Below are positions 11,229 through 22,900 of a DNA stretch of 64,000 nt, piece after piece. The number at the start of each line of letters is the position of its first letter. Position 1 is the first letter of the stretch. The notes beneath the pieces are model-generated. The model was not told where the DNA came from. It saw only the letters and a list, made by a program, of their open reading frames with translations, and did no database searches. The stretch is taken from positions 3,952,304-4,016,303 of the forward strand of contig CP099847.1 in assembly GCA_030062745.1 (NCBI GenBank). Direction: 5' to 3'. The translations under genes were made by a program, and so were the position numbers. Origin of the DNA: Capitulum mitella. Its lineage: Eukaryota; Arthropoda; Thecostraca; Pollicipedomorpha; Pollicipedidae.

Positions 11229-12544
11229 CACGCGCACTGGAAGGGGATCTTTTTGAGCCCAACCCCACCTGTTCGTCTTGAATATCTTGAGAACGGATTA
11301 GAGCTAGCTGCTGCTACTTTGTGATATTTATGACAAATGAATAACTTATGACAATCGAATGACGCAGAAAAATCGGAAATCAGCCGGAAATTTTGGAAGT
11401 TTCAAGCATTTGAAGTCAGGCAGCATATCGAAAACGACGGTTGTCGTTGGCAAATGGGACCTTTATGAAAGAACCAGCGTTCTACCTAAGATTAACCTTT
11501 GAGCACAATCACGCGGCGTCATCTGAGCATAAGAGATGGATGTACCAAGACCACAATAAGAGTCAAGGTCACCAAAGGTCAAGGTCAAACAACTTGTGAG
11601 CTGGTCCAAATTTGCTTTGCAACATGTCTGTTTGTATGAAACATGCATTCAAGGACCCTGATAAAAGCACATGTGCGCACACTGATACGCTTACATATAC
11701 CAGGGTCAGTGAAAGTCAAGGCCATTAAAGGTCAAGGTCAAATATCTTGTGAATTGGTCCAGATTTGTTTTGCGACATGTCGATTTATATGAAATATGCA
11801 TTCAACGACCCTAATAATAACACGTGTGCGCACATGGGTACACATACATGTATCACAGGATAAAATTTCAGATCAAGGTAATCAAAGGTCAAGGACAACA
11901 ACTTTGTGATCTGGTCCAGATTTGCTTTGCAATATGCCAATTTGTATGAAATAGGCATTCAAAAACCGTAATAAAAACACGTTGGCACATTGATACTCAC
12001 AACTATATACATGTGTACATATACATACATACATAACTAGAAACGCTGGAAATGACCAAATGTACCGATGTTGATTACCTTCATTGACAATGCGCCAAGA
12101 TACATGTTTCGCCCTTATTTACACTCAAGCTGCCCCGTGTTGCTCGAAATCTGATCTGCAAAAGATGAAAAAATGGCGTCATAGAACAATGACCTGGCAT
12201 GACCTCGACGCGAAATCCTCAGTTAAGACGCCAAATGGATGGTAGTTGTCGTATTCCTCGTTTTAGCGGCCAAACAAGCACTCTTTTCCTGTTTCGTTCG
12301 AAAAGTTGTATGGAATGGCCTGTACGGGCCAAGAAAGCGTCAAAAATTGATCTTTTGCACCCTATTTGACCTTGAAGATATTGCTCTAGGGTCATAAAAA
12401 TTGGACACAATGGAAATCGTTAGGACTCCATCCTGTCCATAAAGTTTTGTGTTTCTAGCCCTTTCCGTTGCCGAGATCGGAGGGGGGACTTTTTGACCCC
12501 CCTTCCAGTGCGCGTTAGCACGAAACCCCCTTCCACTCCTCGGG
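11229..12544 (-). mobile_element. TTAA-flanked TIR element, family A copy 2
   Basis: This 1,316-bp element lies between TTAA at 11225-11228 and TTAA at 12545-12548, in opposite orientation to copy A1. The left end begins CACGCGCACTGGAAGGGG; the right end, reverse-complemented, begins CCCGAGGAGTGGAAGGGGG. Alignment to A1 includes the CTCCGATCTCGG-AACGGAAAG block, the ATTCC-TACAACTTTTCGAAC block and the GCATATTTCATACA block. It is longer than A1 because a module of about 155 bp is present three times instead of once. No open frame of interest. Confidence 0.78.
11560..12010. repeat. Triplicated 152-157 bp module inside element A2
   Basis: GGTCAAGGTCAAAC(A)-type blocks start at 11578, 11730 and 11887, giving periods of 152 and 157. 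Each is followed by CTTGTGA-CTGGTCCA-ATTTG, then TATGAAA-A-GCATTCAA, then an ACACGTGTGCGCACA-rich joint. Copy A1 has one such module. The joints are short alternating purine-pyrimidine stretches, a plausible route for the duplication. Confidence 0.85.
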
Positions 12545-12704
12545 TTAAGGTCGTCGGATTCTGTTTTGTTTGAAGCGTTTGAAAACAAATTCACTCTAAA
12601 TGGTTTGTAAAAGTTTCCGAAAAATGCAGAAATATCAAATTTAGCCTAACCTTGGGCGATTTGGGGAGGGCCTGACTGCGTTGTCACCACTGGGCACACC
12701 GATG

Positions 12705-12875
12705 CAATGGCGCAGCCAGGATTTTCTTAAAGGGGATCCGGAGCTCAGTGTGAACTGAATTCATACGGAAACCGCTTGCCGGGAAGACGATGTGCAATGG
12801 TTTTCACAAAAAATGTTGGCCGGGCGCCGGGCCCCCCGGTTCCTCTGCCCCCCCCCCCCTTTGGCTACGCTTGTG
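12705..12875. mobile_element. Miniature hAT-like element (171 bp)
   Basis: The left end reads CAATGGCGCAGCCAGG and the right end, reverse-complemented, reads CACAAGCGTAGCCAAAGG. The flanking octamers CACCGATG (12697-12704) and CGCCCATG (12876-12883) agree at 6 of 8 positions, as expected for an old 8-bp target duplication. Ends starting CA and the 8-bp duplication are hAT hallmarks. A C12 run lies just inside the right end (12848-12859). It is non-coding. Confidence 0.6.
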
Positions 12876-13007
12876 CGCCCATGCCGAGCTGTCAAAGCAG
12901 CACATAAATATGGGAAAAGGCCACTTCGATCACACCCTGGCCTGCCCAAGATCCGACTTCAGACGTGTTAGGTGCACTATAAACTGTCAACAGGCACGTT
13001 GACCCTC

Positions 13008-13760
13008 CAGAGGGGACCCAAGCTCCCATAAGGGCACTCGGAGCTTTCATAAGAACGTCCTGACCTGCAAGAAGGGCTTTCTTTAACTGTCAGAGAGACA
13101 TCCTGATCTGCATGAGGGCAGTAAGTTACCTAAGGGTCGTCCTTAACCGTCTTAAGGGCGCTATGAGCTCCCAAAGGGGCATCCCAAGCTTTTAGAGGGA
13201 TACCTAAGCTTCCGTAAGGGTACTACGAGCTGGTTCAGAGACAACCTGACTTACCAGAGAGGCACTTTAAACTGCCTGAGGTTACTCTGAATTACCAGCT
13301 CTAAGCCACCAAGGTGGCACCCTGCAATGTGAAAGCGGCGTTTTTATCTGCTGTGAAGCTTTCCAAGCTGTCACGGAGAACTGCCCAATGTCTGCCCTAA
13401 ACTAGTTTTGGGGCGCCCAGAACTTCCATAAAAACATTCCGAATTGCCAAGGAGACATGCAGAGTCGCCAGAGGAGCCTCCCAAGCTCCCATAAGGGCAC
13501 TCTGATCTGGAGCAGGTGCATCTTGTCTTGTCAGTCGCGCACGTCGGGCCGCCAGAGGAGCATCTTAAGCTGTTTGAAAGCATCCGGACTTCTTCCAGAG
13601 GGGCATTTTCATGTGCCAAGGCACTCTGCATCCCACGCCACCCTGTGGGGTGGTGTGGCTTCTTAGAGAAGTCGGCACTTTTGCTTGCCAGAGGGGCACT
13701 CTGGGCTGCCATTAAACTGACAATTCCTCGGTGCCCCACAATGAAGTGAAAATTGAAGGG
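13008..13760. repeat. Degenerate minisatellite, period about 21 bp
   Basis: Units of the form AGGGCACTCTGAGCTNCCATA repeat for about 750 bp with substitutions and small indels. They are cleanest at 13008-13310 and again at 13470-13720. Because 21 is a multiple of three, frames on both strands stay open and encode a rough 7-residue repeat, which accounts for the 133-codon minus-strand frame at 13371-13772. I do not take that as a gene. Confidence 0.8.
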
Positions 13761-14465
13761 GCTACGGGGCACCTAGGTAGGGTTAGGGGGCACTTGGACA
13801 CCCGCTGGCTCGGGATCTCAAAGTGAATAGGGAAATATACCACGGTTTAAGACGACGCGCTAGGCTACGCAATAAAGGTCATCGCAAATGATGTTGGACA
13901 TACATTTCATATTGAATAAATACTTTCATACAGAACGCGTAATTCAGCTTTCTCATTTATACTTATACCCAAAAGGGACACTATCGACTGGTAGGCACGG
14001 TACGAGAACTGGTGGGCACAGGCGACGGGCCACTGGGCGAAATGCCCGTCGCTAAGTACATTAAAAGAAAAAAAGCGCGAAAGAGGGAGGGCATCGCGAC
14101 ACTGGTGGATCCAAAAGGACCATTGCCCCCCCCCCCCCACTGCTTTCGTTAGAAAATCATGTCTCCTAGCCATCCTTTTCGGATAGAAAGCGTAAATATT
14201 TTGTTTTCGAAGCCAAAATTTCTTTGTATACGTCTTCAGTTTAGAGAATGGTGGAATAAATTGGTCGAAACCCGAAGGGAAATTAAGACTTTGGCTCGAT
14301 AAGGTTACCGGAATGGCGATTTGCCTCCCGCTCGGCCCCGGGACATGGTCTAGACCCGTCTTTGTATCGGGACAACTGGCTGGAGTTGAGGAAATCCCGT
14401 AAAATTGCTAAGTTGCTGCAAAAAGAGCCATTCCAAACTGTTATATGATTCGCATTATTCCCAGT
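13761..14465. other. Unassigned spacer with a lone transposon-like terminus
   Basis: CACTGGTGGATCCA begins at 14100 and leads into a C13 run at 14126-14138. This is the usual layout of an element end in this window, but no matching right end with a duplication was found. The rest shows nothing. Confidence 0.4.
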
Positions 14466-14717
14466 CAAGGGCGCACCCAGACTTTGTGCTGGGGGCAAAT
14501 TTTCATCTGTGTAACCTAGCCGACCCCCAAATGTTTATTGATTTCTCCCCGGATTTCGGTCACTTTGTTTCGCCATTTCGGAAAATAAACATGCATTCTA
14601 AGAAATGTTTAGAAAACAAAGTGCATTTTTCTGCACAAAAAGGAACCAGAGACACCCTGCCTCCCTTCCCCACCGAAACGGACCATGGCCCGATGCCTCA
14701 CCCTGGATCCGCCAGTG
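14466..14717. mobile_element. Miniature hAT-like element (252 bp)
   Basis: The left end reads CAAGGGCGCACCCAGAC and the right end, reverse-complemented, reads CACTGGCGGATCCAGGG. The flanking octamers TTCCCAGT (14458-14465) and TTTCAAGT (14718-14725) match at 6 of 8 positions. No coding capacity. Confidence 0.5.
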
Positions 14718-14719
14718 TT

Positions 14720-16485
14720 TCAAGTCGACAGAGTTAAATGTTTCATTTTTGGAAAGCCAACAAAAATAACGATTCTGCTGCGTCTTATTTGAAATGCAGC
14801 CCTAAACCACCCACGACCATTCACCATGAGGCCCAATGGAGCTTTTAACACGACCTACGAGAGGACCGATTTGGCGCACCTGGCCGTTACGCGTGATTGA
14901 GCGTTCGTCGAAACGTCATGTAGTACCACGCTCCTTCTACAATGAAGATCTAAGATCGAAGATAGGGAGATCGTAAGGCTACGCTGTCCCAGGGCGGATT
15001 TCCAAGGGTAGACAATGTAAAAATGGTTAATCCACTGAAAGATCATGATTTGTGTTGAGCCTTTGCACAATAAAAGCGATGTTAGCAAGACCAATGATGT
15101 AGCACGTTTACCCAATGCCGGGACCGAGATTTTAGAGTCAAATCTCGTTGGGAGGTGGCTTATTCGACCCCCTCCATGGTTTGGGAACTAACCGTCCGAT
15201 TTTGCTGCGAAGCGGCTCAAACGAAACCTTGTGACCTAATTTACAAATTAACGTGCTTTCAAAAAAAGTTTCCATTGATGGTGTCAAGCACCAAAATAGG
15301 AGTTCTGAATCATGTTCATCGGTAGCCATTCGATCTGATACTGTAAGCAGAAGGTTTTCTAGAATGGATGGAAATGAGGCCAATGGGTAGAAAACATGTC
15401 TTTAAGGTCAAAATATCTTCATACAGGTATCAGTAGCGTATCGGGGACTAGACAAAGAAGGGTCATGTACAGTGTATCCTTTTTGCACTTTGACGAGTTT
15501 TCGCCGTCTGAAAGAATCCGAAATGAGCCACTGTGATGTTTTTTATGCTTCCGAGCGCAAAAATGTGAATTTCTGACAATGACGGCTCCAGAAGTAAAGA
15601 ATCAAGGGTTTAAGCATTGATTTGCGATGCACACGAAAATGTCTACATCAGCGCATATGTTGTGCATGCATGAACCAAAAGTCAGAGAGTTTGATATCAT
15701 GCTGGCATGGCGGTATAAATTAGCGGCGGCATACATCAGCGGCGTAGCCAGAAACCCCGCCTCGGGGGCAATGTTTGTTATCATGTTGCCTGGATGTTTT
15801 TTTCACGTTATTGGGGCCTAAGACGCAATGAAAACCGTTAGACGAATAACTACTAATGGCGGGCCAGGAATTTGAAAAGGGAGGGCAATTCCTTTCTCTT
15901 GCGCATTCCTCACTCTTGTTCACAATGTTATGGACGGTATCGTGGTATTCGGCTTGATTAATGGGCCCCAAGAAGGGTTCCCTGGATCCGCTCCTGGAAA
16001 TATGCACCATAAGGTATATGCTAAAACGTATTTTTCACGTAAAGTCGCAAACCAGTCCAAAGACTTCCTCGGAATCGCATTATATCCACATAAGTTTCGT
16101 GATATGGTCTACTGTCTGGCCATTTTTGGTCTCCGGGATCCATCCTGCTGTCATAATGCTGCCTTTCCATCTCAGAGTAAACAAGAAATGAATGAAGCGT
16201 AACAAACGCTGTTGATCTCATAACGTAAATCAGTTTCTTTGCCAAAAATAATACTCAGAGCACCCCTTTTCCTCCCCTGGATTCGCCACTGGATCCCTGG
16301 AATGTAGGAGATATGTCGTAAGGTATGGAATAAATAGGTACTCTGCAAAAATTTGTAGGGTGCTTCTCATAACATCGAGGAGACCACGTCGAGTACTCTG
16401 AGTGTAAAAGTGACAAAAAAACGGCTGAACATGTCTCCCGAAAACTCGCCCTGAACCCACCTGTGCTAACGCTGCACTCATTTTT
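14720..16485. other. Unassigned sequence with possible element fragments
   Basis: No gene recognised. AAACGAAACCTTGTGACC at about 15219 resembles the subterminal box of the TTAA elements, so 15.1-15.4 kb may be a fragment of a fourth family. CAGCGGCGTAGCCAG at 15737 and CTGGATTCGCCACTG ending at 16291 could be the two ends of a 555-bp hAT-like element, but the flanking octamers do not match. Confidence 0.35.
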
Positions 16486-16489
16486 TGCA

Positions 16490-16618
16490 GTGTGTGCGAA
16501 GAAAGAATGTTTGAGAAATTCACCAGGTTTCATGACTATACCTCATACCGTTTACAAATGGAAGGCGGAAAACCTCCAAGAGAATTACATAGCCCCCCCC
16601 CCCCCGCCTGGAATAGGG
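16490..16618 (+). mobile_element. Truncated family H end
   Basis: The sequence ends CCTGGAATAGGG then TTAA (16619-16622), like the right end of H1. The 100 bp before it carry CACCAGGTTTCATGAC (compare CACCAAGTTTCGTGAAG in H1) and a C13 run. The left part of the element is not recognisable. Confidence 0.5.
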
Positions 16619-16934
16619 TTAAAGCAAATGCATTTATTTATGCGTCTCCTTCTGCCCTAGCTGTTTTTTTTTCGTTTTAGTTCTGGAAGCCATTGAATGA
16701 TAGGAAAACGCTGCTGCACTGCAACAGTCAACAGTCAGAAAAAAAACAACTAGACTGCCAACCTGCTCTATGAGCTTAAGTATTCGTCGTTGAGAATTAC
16801 ATGGATTTTGCGTCTAGTAGATTACAGTTGATTAATAGGCGTAGTTTGACATAACAGCCTAAGACGAAGCAACAAGTCTTAACAAAGATGACGCATACGG
16901 ACGTACATTGCCGAGGAAATCCTCGCTCGTTAAC

Positions 16935-18143
16935 CAGCCCCCGACTGGGGGGCAGTTGACCGTCCCCCCTGAGGTTTTTCTGGGACTGCGAGAGAACGAA
17001 CGAACACAGAGTCACGAAACTTTGTGTACCTTTTGCTTCATTATTTTTACACCTCCTGTCAAAATTTTGACCTCAGATTAGGTCAGGTGCCTGACCTAGG
17101 TCAGGTCAAACAGACCTATGTCCCAAAACGTTTAGCGCCCTATAACTTTTTCAGAAAACAAGATCTCTCAATAATGCTTTCAGGGATTAGTAAACGTGAT
17201 AGATGCAACAAATCTGCTATCTCAGATTTTTCGGAATTTTCAGGGTCATTGACCTAAGGTCAAGCCCATTTTAAGACATGTCGTCGTTTTTTTCGGAAAT
17301 TGACGGAATATTTCATAACATTTTTAGTGTGGAGTCCAGGAGACATCTAGTTACCGTCATTGGGTAAAGTATCAATGACTTCCAGCCATTGACCTGAGGT
17401 CAGGTCACGAATAACTGTAGTGGGCCAAAATGTACCATCGTCAAAATCTGCGATGAATTATTCAGAATGGCTAGAAAATGGCAGAACTAGCTTGCACAGA
17501 CGTAAGTAATACCAGGAACGTTAAAAATTTTGAAAAAGTAACATTTTTGGAAATAAACAGGCTTTCGCGAATAAAGCTCCGCCAGTTGTGTAGATTGGTA
17601 ACTAATGAATTTTTCCAAAATTTAAGCATGGAAAACCATCACAAGAACCACTAAGATCAATGGAATTTACAAGGATAGGCTTTTTTCGCGAAAAAAGGGA
17701 CGCTAAAATTAGTTTCCGTCAATTTGTTAGTGCATACGGATGCGGCGCACGCCGACAGCCGGCGCGAGAATTGCCGTGTCTTTAACTCAACGTTTCGGCG
17801 TAAATATTGAACAAATCTGAGAAACTAGATGTGTATCGGCATTTGCGGACCTTTACTTGTGCGCTGGTGCCTTTACGTATGCGTTATTAGTCACAGCCCT
17901 TGAGATCCAGGCAATTTCTCAGTCTTATGCAGTCGGCTATGAGAAAACATATATAGGGCGTAAATTGCTTACATATTACCTAAAACTAAAAATGGGACCA
18001 GTTTCGAGCTTTACTCGTCACAAGCTTTCCAACGGTGTGCTGATTTTTATCGTGCGACCAACCGTTCGTGAGTTAGAGGGGGGCGGCCAACTGCCTCTCC
18101 CCCAGTCGCGCATGATCGTAACCAACCGACGGTCGTGCGCGGG
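16935..18143 (+). mobile_element. TTAA-flanked TIR element, family B copy 1
   Basis: This 1,209-bp element is flanked by intact TTAA on both sides (16931-16934 and 18144-18147). The left end reads CCAGCCCCCGACTGGGGGG; the right end, reverse-complemented, reads CCCGCGCACGACCGTCGG and then enters an ACTGGGGGAG/AGTTGGCCGCCCCC block that mirrors the left end. It aligns along its full length with the inverted copy at 56146-57354. AGGTCA half-sites cluster at 17065-17120 and 17245-17265. No protein is encoded. With ends beginning CC and TTAA duplication it fits a piggyBac-like non-autonomous element. Confidence 0.82.
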
Positions 18144-18147
18144 TTAA

Positions 18148-18724
18148 CTATAAAAAGTTAACGCATTGCAGTATGGATTTGCAACTTAGACAATGCAAGC
18201 CCCCGGCAAAGTGCGCAGGAAAGTTCCCGAGCGGGTTAAACCAGTCACGTTTAGTCAAGTTCTGCCCGGTGCGGACAAGTTTGCTTTTCATGGAAGCACG
18301 TTACATGTAAATTGGCAGGTGGTTCAGATTGTTATCAAAGTCGGTGTGTTTGCGGGTGAGGTAAATGCGTTACGTTCGCTGAGTTGTGAATAGATGCAAT
18401 AAAAACTTGATCAAGGTCGTATCATAAAGGTTAGCTGAAATCCGCGAAAAGGCGATGTGAGCAATGGCACAAATGGAGCTGTTAAAATACTGACAACAAC
18501 AGCTCCATGAAGGGGCAGGTACTGAAAGAAGACACAATGTGATGGGAGGATGGAAACAAGAAAGAGTTTTTCATTTGTTTACGTATTTCCAAGGGCCAGA
18601 CGCCGCCCCTCTGCTGTCCTGTGAGTGTAGATAGATCAGCACGGACCAAAAATCATTTTTTTCAATCTCCAGGTAGGAACGTTTTGTTGCTGACGTGCGA
18701 ATGCTAAAATAAAAGGGCTCAACC
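18148..18724. other. Spacer between elements B1 and H2
   Basis: No gene or repeat structure recognised; a 66-codon plus frame at 18193-18393 has no motif. Confidence 0.45.
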
Positions 18725-18728
18725 TTAA

Positions 18729-19958
18729 TCAATTTGTCCTACAATTTTTCCTGACTTTTCCAGAAATTCTGAAGCAACGTCACAAAACTTGGTACTTTTC
18801 TTTTCCATTTGCCGACGTATTGTGCCAAATTTTCATAATTTTATTTCGCTCAGGGGTGGAGTGAGGTTACGTTTTTGGAAGGTGGTACCACAGACCATTT
18901 CCGGCACGACTGAAAGCAAAAGGAGGTAAAAGGGTAAAGCAAATGGCTACCAAAAATATAATTTTTGTGATAGAATTTAAACTCTTTATGACTTGTATCT
19001 ATTAGAAACATATTTAAGATGTTTTCATGTTTATATCTTAGAGGTAATATAATAACTTGATAGGCATGTAAAAAGGTTTTTGGTGACGAGGTAACATCAC
19101 AAGGTGAGGTCAAAGTCGAAGCTCAAAGTTTTTTGTGAATGCTTTGACTTTAACCTTTAAAGCAAAATCAAATGGGATATATGCAGTTAAGCAGAGTCTC
19201 CTCTTCCTGTATGTAAAGCTTCAGATCGGTGTCAGGTCAAGTCAAGGAGCCATGACGTAAAATGTCGGCGCGCGTACCTTATATCACGACCACCATAAAT
19301 CTGACTTTCAGAAATGCAGTTCATTTAAATAACTGGAGTCGTTTTCAGACGCTGCAAGACGAACTCAAAGCCATTCCATGTAACTCTTAGGTCATTTAAG
19401 GTCATTTAAGGTCAAGGCCAGGTCAAGCTGACCTGATAAATATGCGACCGTGATTGTTCCCCCTTTTTGCATGCTCTTGGCGCCACCTATGCCGATATTA
19501 CACGAATAATGTAATATGATTTGTACTTCTGAAGCATAGAATGACTAGCAAAGCCCAAAAATATTTAAACGTTTATGTTAATTGAGTTTTATAATGCAAA
19601 TATTTCTTCTGTTTTCCAAGCGCTGCCAATGAATTTTCTCAAAATATTAAATGCATGGGCCAAAGAGAAATTCCCATAGATCTGCTCCTGATTCACGCAA
19701 ACTGCAGCAAAATTGGTCGAAAAAAGTTGGAGTGATAATAAGTGGAAAATGTCCCCTTTTTGGCTTTTTTGCCCCTCCCTGTGCCCATGTCTTAAACGAT
19801 TTTCGAAATTTACTTTTATAAAAATGTGGTTTGTGCCATGATGAATCGAGTGTTGTTTGCTGTGATGAAATCGGACTCACAGTCCTCGAGGCTTTGGGGG
19901 ATAAGCCCTACCCCCACGTACGGGAACGTGTGCGAGCGTTATGGGTGCGGGAATCGGT
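18729..19958 (-). mobile_element. TTAA-type TIR element, family H copy 2
   Basis: This 1.23-kb inverted copy of H1 lies between TTAA at 18725-18728 and TTAA at 19959-19962. The right end, reverse-complemented, reads ACCGATTCCCGC, matching CCCTATTCCCGG of H1 at most positions; the left end is more decayed. Shared blocks with H1 include GTCCGATTTCATC, GGCAAAAAAGCCAAAA and the CATGTAACTC/ACATGGAGTGG area. A run of TTTAAGGTCA repeats lies at 19390-19425. Confidence 0.65.
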
Positions 19959-19962
19959 TTAA

Positions 19963-22900
19963 AATAAAAGAATTAACCGCGGTTTTCTTTTTATTTGCGT
20001 TGGACAAAAATGTGCTTGGCTGATTTGTGAGAGAGCCTCGTTACGTTAGGCAAGCGAGGTTGATAGGCAACTTTTATGCCTGTAGTTATATGCTCATCTC
20101 CGTTACAATGCATTACTGTTCTTTCAGTGGCCCAGCTATCCGCCCCTGTGTCCTGATCATTCCTGATCCCTTACCCTATTTCATCCCGTTTTCCAGGCAC
20201 AAATAATACGCCACTGAAACGTTACTCCTAAGTGGCGTTGCTCTGCAATGATCACGAGTGACCGAATGTCTCTAAGCAACGCTAGCAACGCCATCCACGA
20301 AACCTCATGAACTCGGTCAGATGGAAGTGAAGCTTTCGCATTTTGTTTAAAATGCTGTTGCATCAGTTTATATGCAAATGTTTCCCTGGTGACAAAGGCT
20401 ATTGAATTTCACTGTGGTAAGTTATGGTGGATCAAGAGAATGACCAAAGAGGTCGTGGCTTCTGCAAAACGCTAACGTGTAAACAGAAACCTGTTGTGTC
20501 ATTTACTTCGTTCTTAAATATCTTTTAGGCACCGAGTATTCGAGATAGGAACTTGGAATACTTTAATACACTAAACTGAAGCAAATCTATACGATAACAT
20601 TCAGCGTAACCCCCTTTGGTTCATCATAAGACCAGGCTGCTCTCTCCCTTGACGGCCTACCAAACTCAGGCGGCGGGAACAAAAAAAAAACTTTTTTTTA
20701 GTAAAAGTGAAGACAACAAACACGACAAGCACAAGAATTTTCACAAAACCTGGCTACCGTGAAGGAACGGTAGCTGACTATCTGCAACATGAGCTATTGT
20801 GTGCTGTTTTCTGACCTCCGACAGGCCCGGTTCACTATGTCTATACAGTAACGGTGACAATGGTCACCTCTGCCGCGTCAGAGGGCCTGGGCCAGGTAGA
20901 TTCCACTACGTGCCGCCCTGTTCAGACGTGACTGCAGATCCAAGTGTGCCATCTTTAGCGGAGACCGCACCTGTCCCGTTCAGCAGAAGTAATCGTTGTT
21001 GCCGATACTTATCCACATCTGTCTGGTGCTCCCACGATACAGTGGCTGAGAATCCCAACGAGGAGAATAGTGGTACTGTCACCTTGTGGAGCAGGTTGTG
21101 ATGAGCAGTGCATCAAAGCAACGTCATATCAATAATAACAGCAGGCGCGTCCAATATACCATTACACCCTGTTTAGGACTGACCACACAGCAATTTCACG
21201 TCTCTGTTGGCTCAGAATTAAGTTTTTGTGCGATTTTGTGGAAACGGGTCCCTCTGTCTCCTTGTTCCTTCACTTTCTCCACAGTTTTCACTTTCGCCTT
21301 TCCAACGTGCCCTTTCTTTTGCTTTCTTCCTCGTATGGTGTCATTTCCCAAGACGTCGCAGAATGAGACACCTGGGTTCATTTCCTTCTTTTCGGATATC
21401 ACCTCAGGTCATCACGTCTTTGGAAATGGTCGCACGCTCTCGGACGAGAGCAATGGTATCAGATTCGCACAGCTAATGCCTGCCACAGTCAAATTCTTTT
21501 GTTTGTTGTGAAAGCTTTGGCGGAGTGATATTCGGAATCCTTGTCCGTGCTAAGGAGAGCTTGTTGCATGGACTCTGGAACACCCCAGCCGATGACGCAA
21601 TGCTGTTCAACGGTTCTGTTTTTTTGTTGCTGGGTAGGACACACAGTCTTTTGGGCTCAGATGTACAAAGCCATGTCTCAAATCGTGTGTCTCATCAGGC
21701 GCAGCCAGTCGTCTGCCTAATCAACGGCATTGCGCTACTGGGATGTTCTGTGCTGAAAGTTCAACGTGCCGTCATGGATACGACACGTTCGCGTGATAGT
21801 CAGCATGACCCTTTCTTGGACAGGTGCCAGCGTAAGAGAGAGTGCTAGAGAGACCAGAATTAGCTTCGTGGAGGCGTGGAGACAGACCTGCTGCGAACTA
21901 GTCACTGCTCACGATTTCGATATGCCCCACGCCCACACCGCGGTGTTGTGCTGTTTGCTGACGTCACTTACTCTTCGTGTCCGCGACCTGAAACAGAAAA
22001 GAGCAATTGGCATTCCCACCTGCAGTGCTTCCCACTGAAGCTCCGGGTTCTTCTGCTGTCCGATTGCCAGCGCTGGTCTCCTCGCAAGAAATGTCGTAAA
22101 TTCGTTCCGTGTGAACTGGGTGATGTTGAAGGAGACTCTTCCCATTGCCAAAAAAAAGCACTACGGAGCAATGACATTTCATTTTACCAAACCAAGCCTT
22201 CTCAGTTCCGTCGACTGGCGGACATAAACGTTCTTGATCGGATGATCACACACCTGAACATGCATTTCCCTCCTAAAGAGCAATGGCTGAGGCCCGGAGA
22301 CTGATCGATCCAGAAGCTTTGGGCTTCGTCGTTTGCGTCGTGACGAAAAACAGTCAACGCAATACCGCTTCTTTTGTAAAGGTGAGGCTAAAATATTTTT
22401 TTCGTGTACAGAAGCGGGAGAACTGAACACTCTAAAGCGTCAGCAATGTTTTCGAAATGTTTCAGGAACTCCAGAAAAGAGGTGCGAAACAATACGCCAC
22501 AAGGGGTGAGAGTTTTTGACTGTGCTCGCTGGGCCATCGTTGATGAGAGTCCTTGTTTATTGCTATGGAGCATGCCGTCATTGAAGGCATACGAGTAAAA
22601 GGATCTACCGACCGGGCAGGAGCATAAGCATTCACTTTTGGACTGCAGTTGTTATGGCCAGTACCTGGTGTCTTTGTTTCCAACCAAAAGCTGTGATTTC
22701 GGTCATGTCAGAAGTCTTCATTCCTCTGTTTTTCCTTTTTGCGGCTGGAACTCATACCGGTCCCTCGTCCCCCATTTTAGTGGGTTTTCCGCAAAATTCG
22801 TCGAATTTGTGCTTTAAACGCTTCACGTTTACCATGTTTGCGAACGGGAGATTGCAAAGAGGCTCCCGATGAAAGGGATGTTTCAGCGCGCAAAGCACCA

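Noticed and set aside
13371..13772. 133-codon minus-strand frame with Ser/Cys/Gly-rich repeats
   Set aside because: Product of the 21-bp minisatellite, whose period is a multiple of three.
14100..14717. 618-bp element using CACTGGTGGATCCA at 14100 as the left end
   Set aside because: The flanking octamers do not match, while the shorter 14466-14717 version has a 6-of-8 duplication.
20799..22304. Series of frames of 100-142 codons, considered as a decayed gene
   Set aside because: No recognisable motif, frequent frame changes and equal openness on the other strand; left as unassigned.
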